Assembly: GCA_024682455.1 (NCBI GenBank)
Contig: JAIKZF010000042.1
Coordinates: 1 to 46,197, forward strand
Origin: Ruminiclostridium sp.
GTDB lineage: Bacteria > Bacillota > Clostridia > Oscillospirales > Ruminococcaceae
Direction of reading: 5' to 3'
Length of the DNA stretch: 46,197 nucleotides
Made by a program: the position numbers and the translations under genes. The notes under the pieces are model-generated. The model had not been told where the DNA came from, did not search any database, and saw only the letters and a program-made list of their open reading frames with translations. This document shows, in pieces, positions 1-7,478 of the stretch. The stretch's first letter is position 1. Every line of letters begins with the position of its first letter.

Positions 1-16
1 TGTTCTTCTTATACAT
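1..16 (-). CDS. 5' end of a leftward gene running off the left edge
   Basis: On the minus strand an ATG at 16 opens Met-Tyr-Lys-Lys-Asn and continues past the window edge. A good ribosome binding site, AGGAGAG (21-27 on the complement), lies 4 bases upstream, and an extended -10 promoter lies further upstream. Only five codons are visible, so the product cannot be named. The case for a gene rests on the promoter, the ribosome binding site and the start codon being in line. Confidence 0.5.
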
Positions 17-28
17 AGTGCTCTCCTA

Positions 29-76
29 AAAAGTGCAAGCTTTTTATTCTGTTTTCGCTCTTTTCCTTGCACTTTT
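29..76. repeat. 11-bp perfect inverted repeat in the leader of the left-edge gene
   Basis: AAAAGTGCAAG (29-39) and CTTGCACTTTT (66-76) are perfect reverse complements separated by 26 bases. The outer arm abuts the -10 box of the leftward promoter, so it covers the expected transcription start. The inner arm lies just before the ribosome binding site of the left-edge gene. It could be an operator dyad or a long-loop hairpin in the 5' UTR. The sequence does not decide between them. Confidence 0.6.
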
Positions 77-85
77 ATTATACCA
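77..85 (-). promoter_or_regulatory. Extended -10 promoter for the left-edge gene
   Basis: The complement reads TGGTATAAT, a TG-N-TATAAT extended -10 element. No good -35 hexamer stands 17 bases upstream, which is tolerable for an extended -10 promoter. Transcription would start near 70 and run leftwards into the gene at the window edge. Confidence 0.5.
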
Positions 86-145
86 CATTTCTCGCTTTTT
101 GGCTATATTAACGGGTTATTTTGTTCGTGAGGAGAGATTAATTAC

Positions 146-406
146 GTGAGTATGCAGATGATGTTTATTGGCGTCAACGCGTATATGTCGGTCGATCATT
201 CCGATCTCGTCCCCCTTGACGGCGAGTACTGGATACAGGATTTCATGGGAGCCGACGGCTCGGAGCCTATGCTCACAAGGGTGTACATGAAATATACGGA
301 GAAGTCGATAACTCTCTACTACTGGGACGAAAATGAGCAGGCTTTCGATTTCACGGAGGGACAGAGGTTCGTCTTTTACGAGGAATACGAAAAAAGACCT
401 GCCTGA
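146..406 (+). CDS. Small uncharacterised protein (86 aa)
   Basis: I do not recognise this family. GTG at 146 is chosen because AGGAGAG (130-136) sits 9 bases upstream; ATGs at codons 3, 5 and 6 are further from it. The product is acidic, rich in Tyr, Trp and Phe and mixed beta-like, with no signal peptide, membrane segment or Cys motif, so a small cytosolic protein is likely. It is transcribed away from the left-edge gene and converges on the lipoprotein gene with a 9-base gap. No terminator is visible between them. Confidence 0.6.
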   Translation: MSMQMMFIGVNAYMSVDHSDLVPLDGEYWIQDFMGADGSEPMLTRVYMKYTEKSITLYYWDENEQAFDFTEGQRFVFYEEYEKRPA

Positions 407-415
407 CAGCTCCGC

Positions 416-970
416 TTACTCCCTGCTCTGCGAGTCTATGTCATACTGAGCGTTGATAGCCTTGACGAGCTCCAGAAGCTTCGCGGGGAAGGTCGTCTCG
501 TTCAGGTATTTCCCCGCCTCCTCGGTAGCAGCCTTGAAAGCCTCGGTATTGTTCGCAGCTAAGGCGTTGTTGGCCTTCTCCGCCTCGTTGAGCCAGTCAT
601 ACTCCTTATCAATGGCGAGGAGCATCTCGTTGTGCTCCTTGTCCAGAGACTTCGGCGGATAGAATGTGCCGAACTCGTCCAGGCAGGAGCGTGCGCTTTC
701 GATAGCGTCGGACACCTCGGTGAACGAGAGCCGTTCACCTTCGCTGCCGTACAGTCCCGCCGTCACCTTCTTGGTATCGGCGCTCCACTTCTTGAACGTG
801 TCGAACAGCTTAGAGCGGTAATCTTTCATCGAGAGCCTGTCACTGTCGCTGATCTCGGTCACGTTGGCGGCGTGAGTGCTGTCACGCTTCGCGTCGCGGC
901 AGCCCGAGAACATCGCGGCAGCGGTCATAACCGCTGCCGCGATCAGTATGATCCTGTAAACCTTTTTCAT
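416..970 (-). CDS. Putative lipoprotein of unknown function (184 aa)
   Basis: The N-terminus has Lys-Lys, a hydrophobic stretch (about residues 6-22) and a lipobox-like MFSGC with Cys at 24, so the protein is probably lipid-anchored on the outer face of the membrane. The mature part is highly charged and mostly helical, with many Lys/Glu and short hydrophobic heptads. I see no enzymatic motif. The start is supported by a G-rich ribosome binding site (complement of 980-984) 9 bases upstream. It lies downstream of ilvE on the same strand but is separated by about 190 bases containing a strong inverted repeat, so it is probably a separate unit. Confidence 0.7.
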   Translation of the reverse strand: MKKVYRIILIAAAVMTAAAMFSGCRDAKRDSTHAANVTEISDSDRLSMKDYRSKLFDTFKKWSADTKKVTAGLYGSEGERLSFTEVSDAIESARSCLDEFGTFYPPKSLDKEHNEMLLAIDKEYDWLNEAEKANNALAANNTEAFKAATEEAGKYLNETTFPAKLLELVKAINAQYDIDSQSRE

Positions 971-1043
971 ATCCGATCACCCCCGAAATAATTCATTTCG
1001 GCTCATCGCCCGAACGGCGGAATGAGCCTGACACCGGATAATA

Positions 1044-1078
1044 TGTCCGGCAGCCGCCTTTACGGCAGCTGCCGGACA
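1044..1078. terminator. GC-rich hairpin between ilvE and the lipoprotein gene
   Basis: TGTCCGGCAGC (1044-1054) and GCTGCCGGACA (1068-1078) form an 11-bp perfect stem with a 13-base loop. The following T-run is poor on both strands (CTTTTGATC on plus, TATTATCC on minus). It is therefore either a weak terminator for ilvE or a structural element in the intergenic RNA. Confidence 0.4.
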
Positions 1079-1160
1079 CTTTTGATCTCAGCTGCCGGCT
1101 GCGAGGTGCCGCCTTTCGCAAAGCATCGTCACAGCCGTATCACCCGCGGGGACTGCCTGC

Positions 1161-2225
1161 TTATTCTACGACCTGCGTCCAGCCGAACTCGTCCGGGATA
1201 CGACCCCACTGGATTCCGGTGAGGGTATCGTAGAGCATCTGGGAGATCGGACCGATCTTGCCGTCGTTGATAGGCATTACGAGGTCGCCGTACTTGAGCT
1301 CGCCGATAGGCGAGATAACGGCTGCCGTGCCTGTACCGAAGGCTTCCCTGAGCTCGCCCTTCTTGAACGCCTCAACGATCTCGTCAATAGAGAGGAGTCT
1401 TTCGGATACCTTGTAGCCCTTTGCCTTGAGCAGCTCAACTATGGACATTCTTGTGATACCACCGAGGATAGAGCCGCGCAGCTCGGGAGTGATGACCTCG
1501 TCGCCGAGAACGAACATAACGTTCATCGAGCCGACTTCCTCGACGTACTTTCTCTCAACGCCGTCCAGCCAGAGGGTCTGCTCATAGCCCTCCTTGGCGG
1601 CTTCCTCCTGACCCTTGAGGGAGATAGCGTAGTTGGCGCCGGCCTTTGTGAAGCCTGTGCCGCCTATTACCGCTCTTACATACTTCTGCTCAACGAAGAT
1701 CTTTACGGGCTCCAGGCCCTTCTCATAGTAAGCGCCTACGGGCGAGAGGATAACGGAGAAGATGAGGTGCTTTGCGGGGTGAACGCCTACATGGTGGTCA
1801 ACCGCGAACACGAACGGACGGATATAGAGAGAGGTGTCCTTCTCTGTGGGGATCCAGTCCTGATCTATCTTTACGAGCTCTTTGATAGCCTTGATGACGA
1901 AATCGCCGTCAAAGGTGGGTATGCAGAGACGCTCGCAGGAGAGGTTCATTCTCGCCATGTTCTTTTCGGGGCGGAAGAGCTGGATCTTGCCGTCCACCGT
2001 TCTGTACGCCTTCATGCCCTCGAAGCATTCCTGCGCGTAGTGGAGCACCATTGAGGACGGGTCGAGCTCGAAGGGTCCGTAGGGTACTATGCGCGCGTCG
2101 TGCCAGCCCTGACCCTCGTCGTAGTTCATGATGAACATATGGTCGGTGTAGTAGTTTCCGAAGCCGAGCTTGGTCTGGTCGGGCTTCTGCTTGGGAGTTG
2201 TGGTCTTTGTGATCTTGAGTTCCAT
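1161..2225 (-). CDS. ilvE: Branched-chain amino acid aminotransferase
   Basis: A 354-residue PLP-dependent fold-type IV transaminase that interconverts Leu, Ile and Val with their 2-oxo acids in the cytosol. The Schiff-base Lys is Lys194 in the GFTKAGANYA segment. Other family landmarks are the FEGMKAYR stretch near 68-75, the FRPEKN motif near 84-89 and the EEVGSMNVMF motif near 229-238. The length fits the longer BCAT2-like group rather than the roughly 310-residue IlvE of E. coli. ATG at 2225 is supported by AGGAAGG (complement of 2235-2241) 9 bases upstream. It has its own promoter (2280-2308) and is probably monocistronic. No leader peptide or T-box is visible in the short UTR. Confidence 0.95.
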   Translation of the reverse strand: MELKITKTTTPKQKPDQTKLGFGNYYTDHMFIMNYDEGQGWHDARIVPYGPFELDPSSMVLHYAQECFEGMKAYRTVDGKIQLFRPEKNMARMNLSCERLCIPTFDGDFVIKAIKELVKIDQDWIPTEKDTSLYIRPFVFAVDHHVGVHPAKHLIFSVILSPVGAYYEKGLEPVKIFVEQKYVRAVIGGTGFTKAGANYAISLKGQEEAAKEGYEQTLWLDGVERKYVEEVGSMNVMFVLGDEVITPELRGSILGGITRMSIVELLKAKGYKVSERLLSIDEIVEAFKKGELREAFGTGTAAVISPIGELKYGDLVMPINDGKIGPISQMLYDTLTGIQWGRIPDEFGWTQVVE

Positions 2226-2279
2226 GATATTTTGCCTTCCTTTGTTTCATGTTTGCCTTTGCGGCATTTATTCCTATAT

Positions 2280-2308
2280 ATTATAGCACTTTTTCTGCAA
2301 TTTGTAAA
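2280..2308 (-). promoter_or_regulatory. Promoter of ilvE
   Basis: On the minus strand TTTACA (2303-2308) and TATAAT (2280-2285) are separated by exactly 17 bases. This is a near-consensus sigma-A promoter firing into ilvE with a UTR of roughly 45 bases. Confidence 0.8.
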
Positions 2309-2340
2309 TAGCAAAACTGCATTTTTGCTCATAAATTAAG

Positions 2341-2377
2341 GGCGACCCCTCTGCCGGAGCAGAAGGGTCGCCTTTTT
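2341..2377. terminator. Intrinsic terminator downstream of the ABC-2 transporter genes
   Basis: GGCGACCC (2341-2348) pairs with GGGTCGCC (2365-2372). An inner TCTGC/GCAGA stem extends it around a CGGA loop. The cleaner T-run (TTTTT) follows on the plus strand; on the minus strand the tail is CTTAATTTAT. The gene that needs a terminator here ends at 2393 on the minus strand. The hairpin also sits upstream of the ilvE promoter and would insulate it. Confidence 0.75.
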
Positions 2378-2392
2378 ATGACCGTTTATTTA

Positions 2393-3256
2393 TCACAGCA
2401 CCGGCTCATTTCCCTCGTTGTGCACTTCCTTGGTATGGAGAACGAAGATAGTCACGAAGTACAGCAGTATCGAGATAACGAACGCCGTTCCCATGCTGAC
2501 CGCGATGTTGAGCGCGCTCAGGTCGCCCGAGGTCGAGGTCATCTCCAGCGCTGACATCAGCGCGTTGCCCGACTGCCCCGAAGCCATTGCCGACGACAGC
2601 CCTATCGAATACAGCGCGAAGGGATTGAATCTGTCAACACGGAACATTCCGAGTATCGACGGCAGGAACATCTGCATCGCGATACACATGATTATAGCAA
2701 GCCCCGACCTGCCCGTGCTTATGCCTATGCACAGCTGCACAGACGTGGAGAACGTGAGGAACATCGCCGAGCATACCGCCGATACGGTTATCCAGCCCCA
2801 GTCCAGAGGCCCCTCAAAGAATATCAGCGACGCGCCGGCTCCCACAAATATAGCCGCCGTCGTCACAAAGAACACGAACACCGGATAGATGAGGAACTTC
2901 GGCAGCACGTAATTCACAGCCGAAAGTCCCGAGCACTGCGGCATTATGACGGAGCGGAGCTTCTGCTCGCCGCCTGCCGCGCCCTTGAACACGAACAGGA
3001 TCACGATAGCTCCCATGCTCGCCACATACTCGACATTGTACATCGAGATATCGGCCGCTGAGAAGTTCGTGAACATATCTATCATCTGGGTGTACTCCTC
3101 CGAGGGCGACATATCGCGCATTACCTCCATCATGCCCGACGTCATGCCGAACATCACGGGAGCCATGAGCGCCAGAGCTATGGTCACGACTATGACCGCC
3201 GCCATTCTGCCGCCGCGGGTAAAGAACATCATTTCCTTTTTAAATCCGTTTATCAC
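2393..3256 (-). CDS. ABC-2 type transporter permease
   Basis: A 287-residue integral membrane protein with about six hydrophobic segments: near 18-38, 80-95, 115-140, 150-180, 185-205 and 255-280. A Met/Ser/Asp-rich extracellular loop follows the first segment. This is the usual ABC-2 permease layout. Its stop is followed by the terminator at 2341-2377, and its start is 10 bases downstream of the ATPase gene, so the two subunits are co-translated and should form one exporter. The substrate is not evident. Such two-gene exporters in Firmicutes often carry peptides or lipids, or give resistance. Confidence 0.8.
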   Translation of the reverse strand: MINGFKKEMMFFTRGGRMAAVIVVTIALALMAPVMFGMTSGMMEVMRDMSPSEEYTQMIDMFTNFSAADISMYNVEYVASMGAIVILFVFKGAAGGEQKLRSVIMPQCSGLSAVNYVLPKFLIYPVFVFFVTTAAIFVGAGASLIFFEGPLDWGWITVSAVCSAMFLTFSTSVQLCIGISTGRSGLAIIMCIAMQMFLPSILGMFRVDRFNPFALYSIGLSSAMASGQSGNALMSALEMTSTSGDLSALNIAVSMGTAFVISILLYFVTIFVLHTKEVHNEGNEPVL

Positions 3257-3266
3257 TGTGCCTCAC

Positions 3267-4175
3267 CTACTTCCACGTGCTTCCCACAATATTGAGATAT
3301 ACCTGCTCCAGCGTCGGGCGTGAGAGCTTCACGCCGGAGACCTTCGCCTTGTTATCCGCGAGAACGCGCATGGCGTCGCGTATCCCGGCGGAAGCTTCGT
3401 CCGTCTCGCAGACCGCTGTAAGCGTCTTGTCGTAGAAATCGACCTTTTTGAACAGCCCCGACTCATTGAGAGCTCCCACAGCCTGCATATCCGGCTCGGA
3501 GAACTGTATCTCGACGCTGTCGGTGCCGTAGCTCGAAAGTATCTCCTCTATGCTGCCCTCGACTGCGAGCCTGCCGCCGGTGAGTATGCCCACGCGGTTC
3601 GCGACGCGCTCGACGTCGCTGAGGATATGTGTGCACAGCAGTATGGTAGTCCCCGCCTCTGACAGGGCGCTTATTATGTGCATTACCTCCGCTCTGCCCT
3701 CGGGGTCGAGCGCCGAGGTGGGCTCGTCGAGTATCAGCAGCTCGGGCTTGTTGAATATCGCCGCCGCTATGCCGAGGCGCTGGTTCATGCCGCGCGAATA
3801 GCCCTTTATGCGGCGTTTAGCTCCCTCGGTCATGCCGGTCAGCGAGAGCACAGCGCTTATGCGGGCGTTCACATCTCCGTCGAAGTGCGAGCAGTACGCG
3901 ATATATCCCAGATACTCATACCCGTTCATATAGCCGTACAGCGACGGGGACTCCGGCAGATATCCTATTTTTATCTTCTCGCCGCCGTTCTCGCCGAGTA
4001 TCAGCTCGCCCTCGTCCTTCGGGATAACGTTGCAGACTATATTCATCGTCGTGGTCTTTCCGCAGCCGTTCTTGCCGAGAAAACCGTAGATATCTCCCCT
4101 GTTTATCTTCATATCAAGGCCGTCAAGGACCTTGAAGTCCTTGTAGCTTTTCTTAAGACCTCTTATTTCAAGCAA
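3267..4175 (-). CDS. ABC transporter ATP-binding protein
   Basis: A 302-residue cytosolic ATPase that would power the adjacent ABC-2 permease. Walker A is GKNGCGKT (34-41), Walker B is LLILDEP (146-152) and the switch His is H183 (CTHIL). The signature loop is YSRGMNQR (126-133) instead of LSGGQ, a divergence usual in CcmA/ABC-2 ATPases. The last 90 residues form the accessory domain typical of this group. The start codon is TTG at 4175, chosen because AAGGGGG (complement of 4184-4190) lies 8 bases upstream. It follows the DUF6062-like gene by 36 bases. Confidence 0.88.
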   Translation of the reverse strand: MLEIRGLKKSYKDFKVLDGLDMKINRGDIYGFLGKNGCGKTTTMNIVCNVIPKDEGELILGENGGEKIKIGYLPESPSLYGYMNGYEYLGYIAYCSHFDGDVNARISAVLSLTGMTEGAKRRIKGYSRGMNQRLGIAAAIFNKPELLILDEPTSALDPEGRAEVMHIISALSEAGTTILLCTHILSDVERVANRVGILTGGRLAVEGSIEEILSSYGTDSVEIQFSEPDMQAVGALNESGLFKKVDFYDKTLTAVCETDEASAGIRDAMRVLADNKAKVSGVKLSRPTLEQVYLNIVGSTWK

Positions 4176-4211
4176 TTCGCTTACCCCCTTTTTATAATTC
4201 AGAATGCAGAA

Positions 4212-4916
4212 TCATTTTGTCCGCGGCTTCCTGCCGGTAAGGAACTCGACCGAGCGCTCCACCGAGGTGCGCACGTGCTCCATTTCGGGCTTGTGCAGGC
4301 TTCCGGCGTTGCGGTAGTCGAAGCTGTTGCAGAAGTCGTTCACGTCGGAATTGAGCTGCTTGACATATTCCTTGACCAGCTTGTCGAGATCCTTGCGGAA
4401 ATTCGCGAGATCCGCCTTCTGGAGCTTCTCCTCCGCCTTCGCGCTCAGCAGGTTGTAGTGCGGCACGCAGATGTATTCCTGCGCGTTGAACAGGTTTTTG
4501 AACCTGCCGTCCTTGACGTACATCGTGAACACGGTCTCAAGCATGTGGTCGATTCCCCAGTTCACCTTGCCGCAGACAAAGCAGGAGCTCTCTATCTCCG
4601 CCGACTTCTTCGACTTGGCGTTCTTCGAGAAGAAGAGGCTCTTCTTCTCAAAGATATTGTGTCTCGCGTTTTCAAGGTAGCTGTTGAGCATGAGACCGAG
4701 TGACAGGCGGTTGTTCTGCTGGAGCAGCATCTCGAAATGCGTCAGGCAGAAGCCCTGCTCGTTGGTCTCCATGCGGACATCGGGCTCCATCATGGCGGCG
4801 CCCATTATGTACTCGCAGATATGCTGCTCGACCGTATCTCTCATGCGGCAGATCGGGCAGCCCTCCTTGGGCTCGAACACCTCATGTACGGGGATAGTCA
4901 GAATACTTTCTCTCAT
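4212..4916 (-). CDS. DUF6062-like protein with two Cys-Cys-Cys-His sites
   Basis: A 234-residue soluble protein that resembles what I remember of the clostridial DUF6062 family; its function is unknown. Two similar metal-site-like sets are visible: Cys20-x2-Cys23 with Cys57-x2-His60, and Cys112-x2-Cys115 with Cys150-x2-His153. The inner spacing is 33 and 34 residues, so the protein looks internally duplicated and probably binds two zinc ions. The region after about 160 is helical and charged. AAAAAGGA lies just upstream of the ATG. It sits between ung and the ABC exporter on the same strand. Confidence 0.7.
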   Translation of the reverse strand: MRESILTIPVHEVFEPKEGCPICRMRDTVEQHICEYIMGAAMMEPDVRMETNEQGFCLTHFEMLLQQNNRLSLGLMLNSYLENARHNIFEKKSLFFSKNAKSKKSAEIESSCFVCGKVNWGIDHMLETVFTMYVKDGRFKNLFNAQEYICVPHYNLLSAKAEEKLQKADLANFRKDLDKLVKEYVKQLNSDVNDFCNSFDYRNAGSLHKPEMEHVRTSVERSVEFLTGRKPRTK

Positions 4917-4946
4917 ATTATTTCCTTTTTCTGTTGTTTCCGATAT

Positions 4947-5612
4947 TTATATATTCCAGTCTATCGGCGCAATACCGCGGCTCTCCAGAAACGCGTTGCA
5001 CTTCGAGAACGGCTTTGAGCCGAAAAAGCCGTAGCTCGCCGAAAGCGGGCTCGGGTGCGCGGAGGTGATGATATAATGCCGCTTGTTCGTGATGAGCGGT
5101 ATCTTCGCCTTGGCCTTGCCTCCCCAGAGAATAAAGACCACCGGCTCCTCGCGCTCGTTGAGCAGCGATATCACGCGGTCGGTGAATATCTCCCAGCCCT
5201 TGCCCTTGTGGCTGTCGGCATGGCCGCGGCGTACGGTCAGCGACGCGTTCAGCAGCAGTACGCCCTGCCGCGCCCACTTCGTCAGATCGCCCGTCCGCGG
5301 TATCGGCACGCCGAGGTCGGAGTTCAGCTCCTTATAGATATTTTTCAGCGACGGAGGCAGGTCCGTGCCCTCTCTGACCGAGAAGGACAGCCCGTGAGCC
5401 TGCCCGGGCTCGTGATACGGGTCCTGCCCGAGTATCACAGCCTTTACCCCCGAATAGGGCGTGTATTTCAGCGCGTTGAATATATCGTACATATCCGGGT
5501 AGACGGTGTGGGTGCTGTATTCCTCTATCAGGAACTGCCGGAGCTTCAGATAATACTCCTTGTCAAACTCACCCTTAAGCACGTCGTCCCAGTCGTTGCC
5601 TATATTTACCAT
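4947..5612 (-). CDS. ung: Uracil-DNA glycosylase, family 1
   Basis: A 221-residue base-excision repair enzyme that removes uracil from DNA. The water-activating motif GQDPYH holds Asp64, and the HPSPLS motif holds the catalytic His186. The LLLNASLTV segment near 119-127 contains the uracil-binding Asn. The length is normal for the family. Its ATG follows directly on the TAA of the upstream transglutaminase-cyclophilin gene, with GAGGAA inside that gene's end, so translation is probably coupled. Confidence 0.96.
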   Translation of the reverse strand: MVNIGNDWDDVLKGEFDKEYYLKLRQFLIEEYSTHTVYPDMYDIFNALKYTPYSGVKAVILGQDPYHEPGQAHGLSFSVREGTDLPPSLKNIYKELNSDLGVPIPRTGDLTKWARQGVLLLNASLTVRRGHADSHKGKGWEIFTDRVISLLNEREEPVVFILWGGKAKAKIPLITNKRHYIITSAHPSPLSASYGFFGSKPFSKCNAFLESRGIAPIDWNI

Positions 5613-7439
5613 TTATTCCTCGATATAGACCCTCTTCATCACTACCGGAGTCACGGGCTTGTCTGCGTAGTCGGTCTCGACCGCGGCGATCTCGTCCACG
5701 ACCTCTATGCCCTCGACCACCTTTCCGAAAGCCGCGTAGCTGCCGTCAAGATGCGGAGCGTCCTTGTGCATGATGAAGAACTGGCAGCTCGCCGAGTTGG
5801 GGTCGGCGGCTCTCGCCATAGAAAGCACGCCGCGGGTGTGCTTAAGGTCGTTGGGAACGCCGTTGGCTGCAAATTCGCCCTTAATGCGCTCGCCGGAGCT
5901 TCCGGTGCCGTTGCCGTTGGGGCAGCCTCCCTGTATCATGAAGCCCGGTATAACTCTGTGGAACGTCAGCCCGTCGTAGAAGCCCTTCCTTACGAGGTTC
6001 TCAAAGTTCGCCGCGCTTATGGGGGCTATTTCGGGGTAAAGCTCCAGCTTTATCTTCTTTCCGTTTTCAAGTTCGATCACTACCATTTTAAGTTTCTTCC
6101 TTCCGTTTTTTATCGTTATTGCCACGATCACGGCGGCAACGAGCGTAAGCGCTCCCAGCACCGCGATCATCACGATCAGTACAGTATTGTCTTCCTTTTC
6201 GGCGACAGTCGGTCTCACAGCCGGCGCCGCAGCCGAGGTAACGGCTGCGGCCTCGCTCTCCGCGGCGGGCAGCAGCTCCGCGCCTGTCGCGGCAGTAGCG
6301 GCGGTCTCGCCGGTATCCGCCGTTTCCCCGGCTCCGCCGGATATCCCGACGGGAGAGGTCTCGGGCTTAGCGGCGAAGTAGTGCCTGCGCTCGGCCTTGT
6401 CGGCGCGGTGATTGAACGACAGCGCCACATCGCCCGCGTCGATGTACATTTCCTTGGGGTCGCCCGCCTCGAACTCGCCGGCCTTGTAGCTGCCTGCGCC
6501 GTCCCAGCACGGGTCCGCCCAGATCCAGCGCTGCTCCTTTTCATACCAGAACGCAGCCCATTCGTGGTTCTGAACGCCGTCGCCGAGGGTCTCGTAGGTC
6601 ACGCCTCCGCCGACCACGCCTCCCTTGATGTTCACAGCGTCCAGCCCGACAGCCTCTGCCATGGCGCAGAACAGGTTCGCGAAGCCTCCGCACACCGTCC
6701 TGCCGCTTTTCAGCACATTATAGAGAGCTATCGTATCGAGGCCGGCGTCTGTATCGCGGGCGTCCTCGTCGTAGTAGAACGCTCCGGATATGAAGCGGGA
6801 AATGGCGCGCGCCTTTTCGAGGTCGTCGTCCAGCCCCTCGGTAATGCTCAGCGCGTAACGCTCTATCTGCTCCAGAGCCGTGTTTATCTCCCCGGGATCG
6901 TTATTCGCGCTCAGGTACAGAGCCGAAGCCTCAGCGGGAGCCTCGAAGATATGCCCGAACACCTCGCGGTTCGTGCGTTCAAGCCCGTTCAGCGGGAAAT
7001 ACCACCCGCTCTGCTCGTTGAAGTATACCTTGTACAGCATCAGCGCGCCGGACTCGAACCTGAGCGCCAGACGATAGGAGCCGTTTTTGAGGCTCATATT
7101 CAGCTCGGCGGTGTAGCTGCCGTCCTTACCGGCGCGCATCGAATAGCCTCCGGACTCGTCCTCGTAGTTATAGATGAACATTTTGCGAAGTCTGTCGCGC
7201 GCGTAGAGACCCTTCGCCGATATCGTCGTACCGCTGCACTCGAATACCGAGTACGCGTCCGCGAGGCCTGTGGTGCGGATAAGGTTCGTCCTGCCCACGG
7301 CTCCCTCGGAGGCGGCTGCCTCTCCGGCGCATACCGCCGCCCCGTGACCTAACAGCACGGAGGCGGCGAGCATCAGACATATTAAAATCAGTTTTACCCG
7401 CCTCCCGTAATACGGGGGGCGGGCGCAAATGCTTTTCAT
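5613..7439 (-). CDS. Secreted transglutaminase-like protein fused to a cyclophilin-type PPIase
   Basis: A 608-residue two-part protein. The N-terminus has a signal sequence (hydrophobic about 16-38). Residues about 200-320 are a transglutaminase-like domain with a visible triad: Cys250 (RTVCGG), His292 (QNHEW) and Asp309 (WADPCWD). A low-complexity Ala/Thr/Glu linker leads to a membrane helix at about 420-443, followed by NGRKKLK. From Met452 a complete 157-residue cyclophilin follows (FHRVIPGFMIQGG, FFIMHKDAPHLDG). The transglutaminase part should be outside and the cyclophilin in the cytosol. The join carries a ribosome binding site, so the cyclophilin may also be made alone. AGGAGGA 10 bases before the ATG supports the start. 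A small CGGGGA/TCCCCG hairpin (7459-7473) separates it from pilT. Confidence 0.85.
   Translation of the reverse strand: MKSICARPPYYGRRVKLILICLMLAASVLLGHGAAVCAGEAAASEGAVGRTNLIRTTGLADAYSVFECSGTTISAKGLYARDRLRKMFIYNYEDESGGYSMRAGKDGSYTAELNMSLKNGSYRLALRFESGALMLYKVYFNEQSGWYFPLNGLERTNREVFGHIFEAPAEASALYLSANNDPGEINTALEQIERYALSITEGLDDDLEKARAISRFISGAFYYDEDARDTDAGLDTIALYNVLKSGRTVCGGFANLFCAMAEAVGLDAVNIKGGVVGGGVTYETLGDGVQNHEWAAFWYEKEQRWIWADPCWDGAGSYKAGEFEAGDPKEMYIDAGDVALSFNHRADKAERRHYFAAKPETSPVGISGGAGETADTGETAATAATGAELLPAAESEAAAVTSAAAPAVRPTVAEKEDNTVLIVMIAVLGALTLVAAVIVAITIKNGRKKLKMVVIELENGKKIKLELYPEIAPISAANFENLVRKGFYDGLTFHRVIPGFMIQGGCPNGNGTGSSGERIKGEFAANGVPNDLKHTRGVLSMARAADPNSASCQFFIMHKDAPHLDGSYAAFGKVVEGIEVVDEIAAVETDYADKPVTPVVMKRVYIEE
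6084..6104 (-). promoter_or_regulatory. Internal ribosome binding site and start for the cyclophilin part
   Basis: On the minus strand GGAAGGAAG (complement of 6096-6104) lies 9 bases before the ATG at 6086, in frame with the long gene. The start matches the usual N-terminus of stand-alone cytosolic cyclophilins. The same bases encode the basic linker after the membrane helix. Confidence 0.65.
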
Positions 7440-7478
7440 GGATCGTCTGTCCTCCTGCCGGGGAATATCCCCGAAGCA

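Noticed and set aside
5055-7352. Long open frame on the plus strand (765 codons) opposite ung and the transglutaminase fusion
   Set aside because: It is a GC-bias shadow: no ribosome binding site, no recognisable domain, and both opposite genes have clear catalytic motifs. The same applies to the long frames opposite the formyltransferase gene (23679-25103) and purD (25061-26431).
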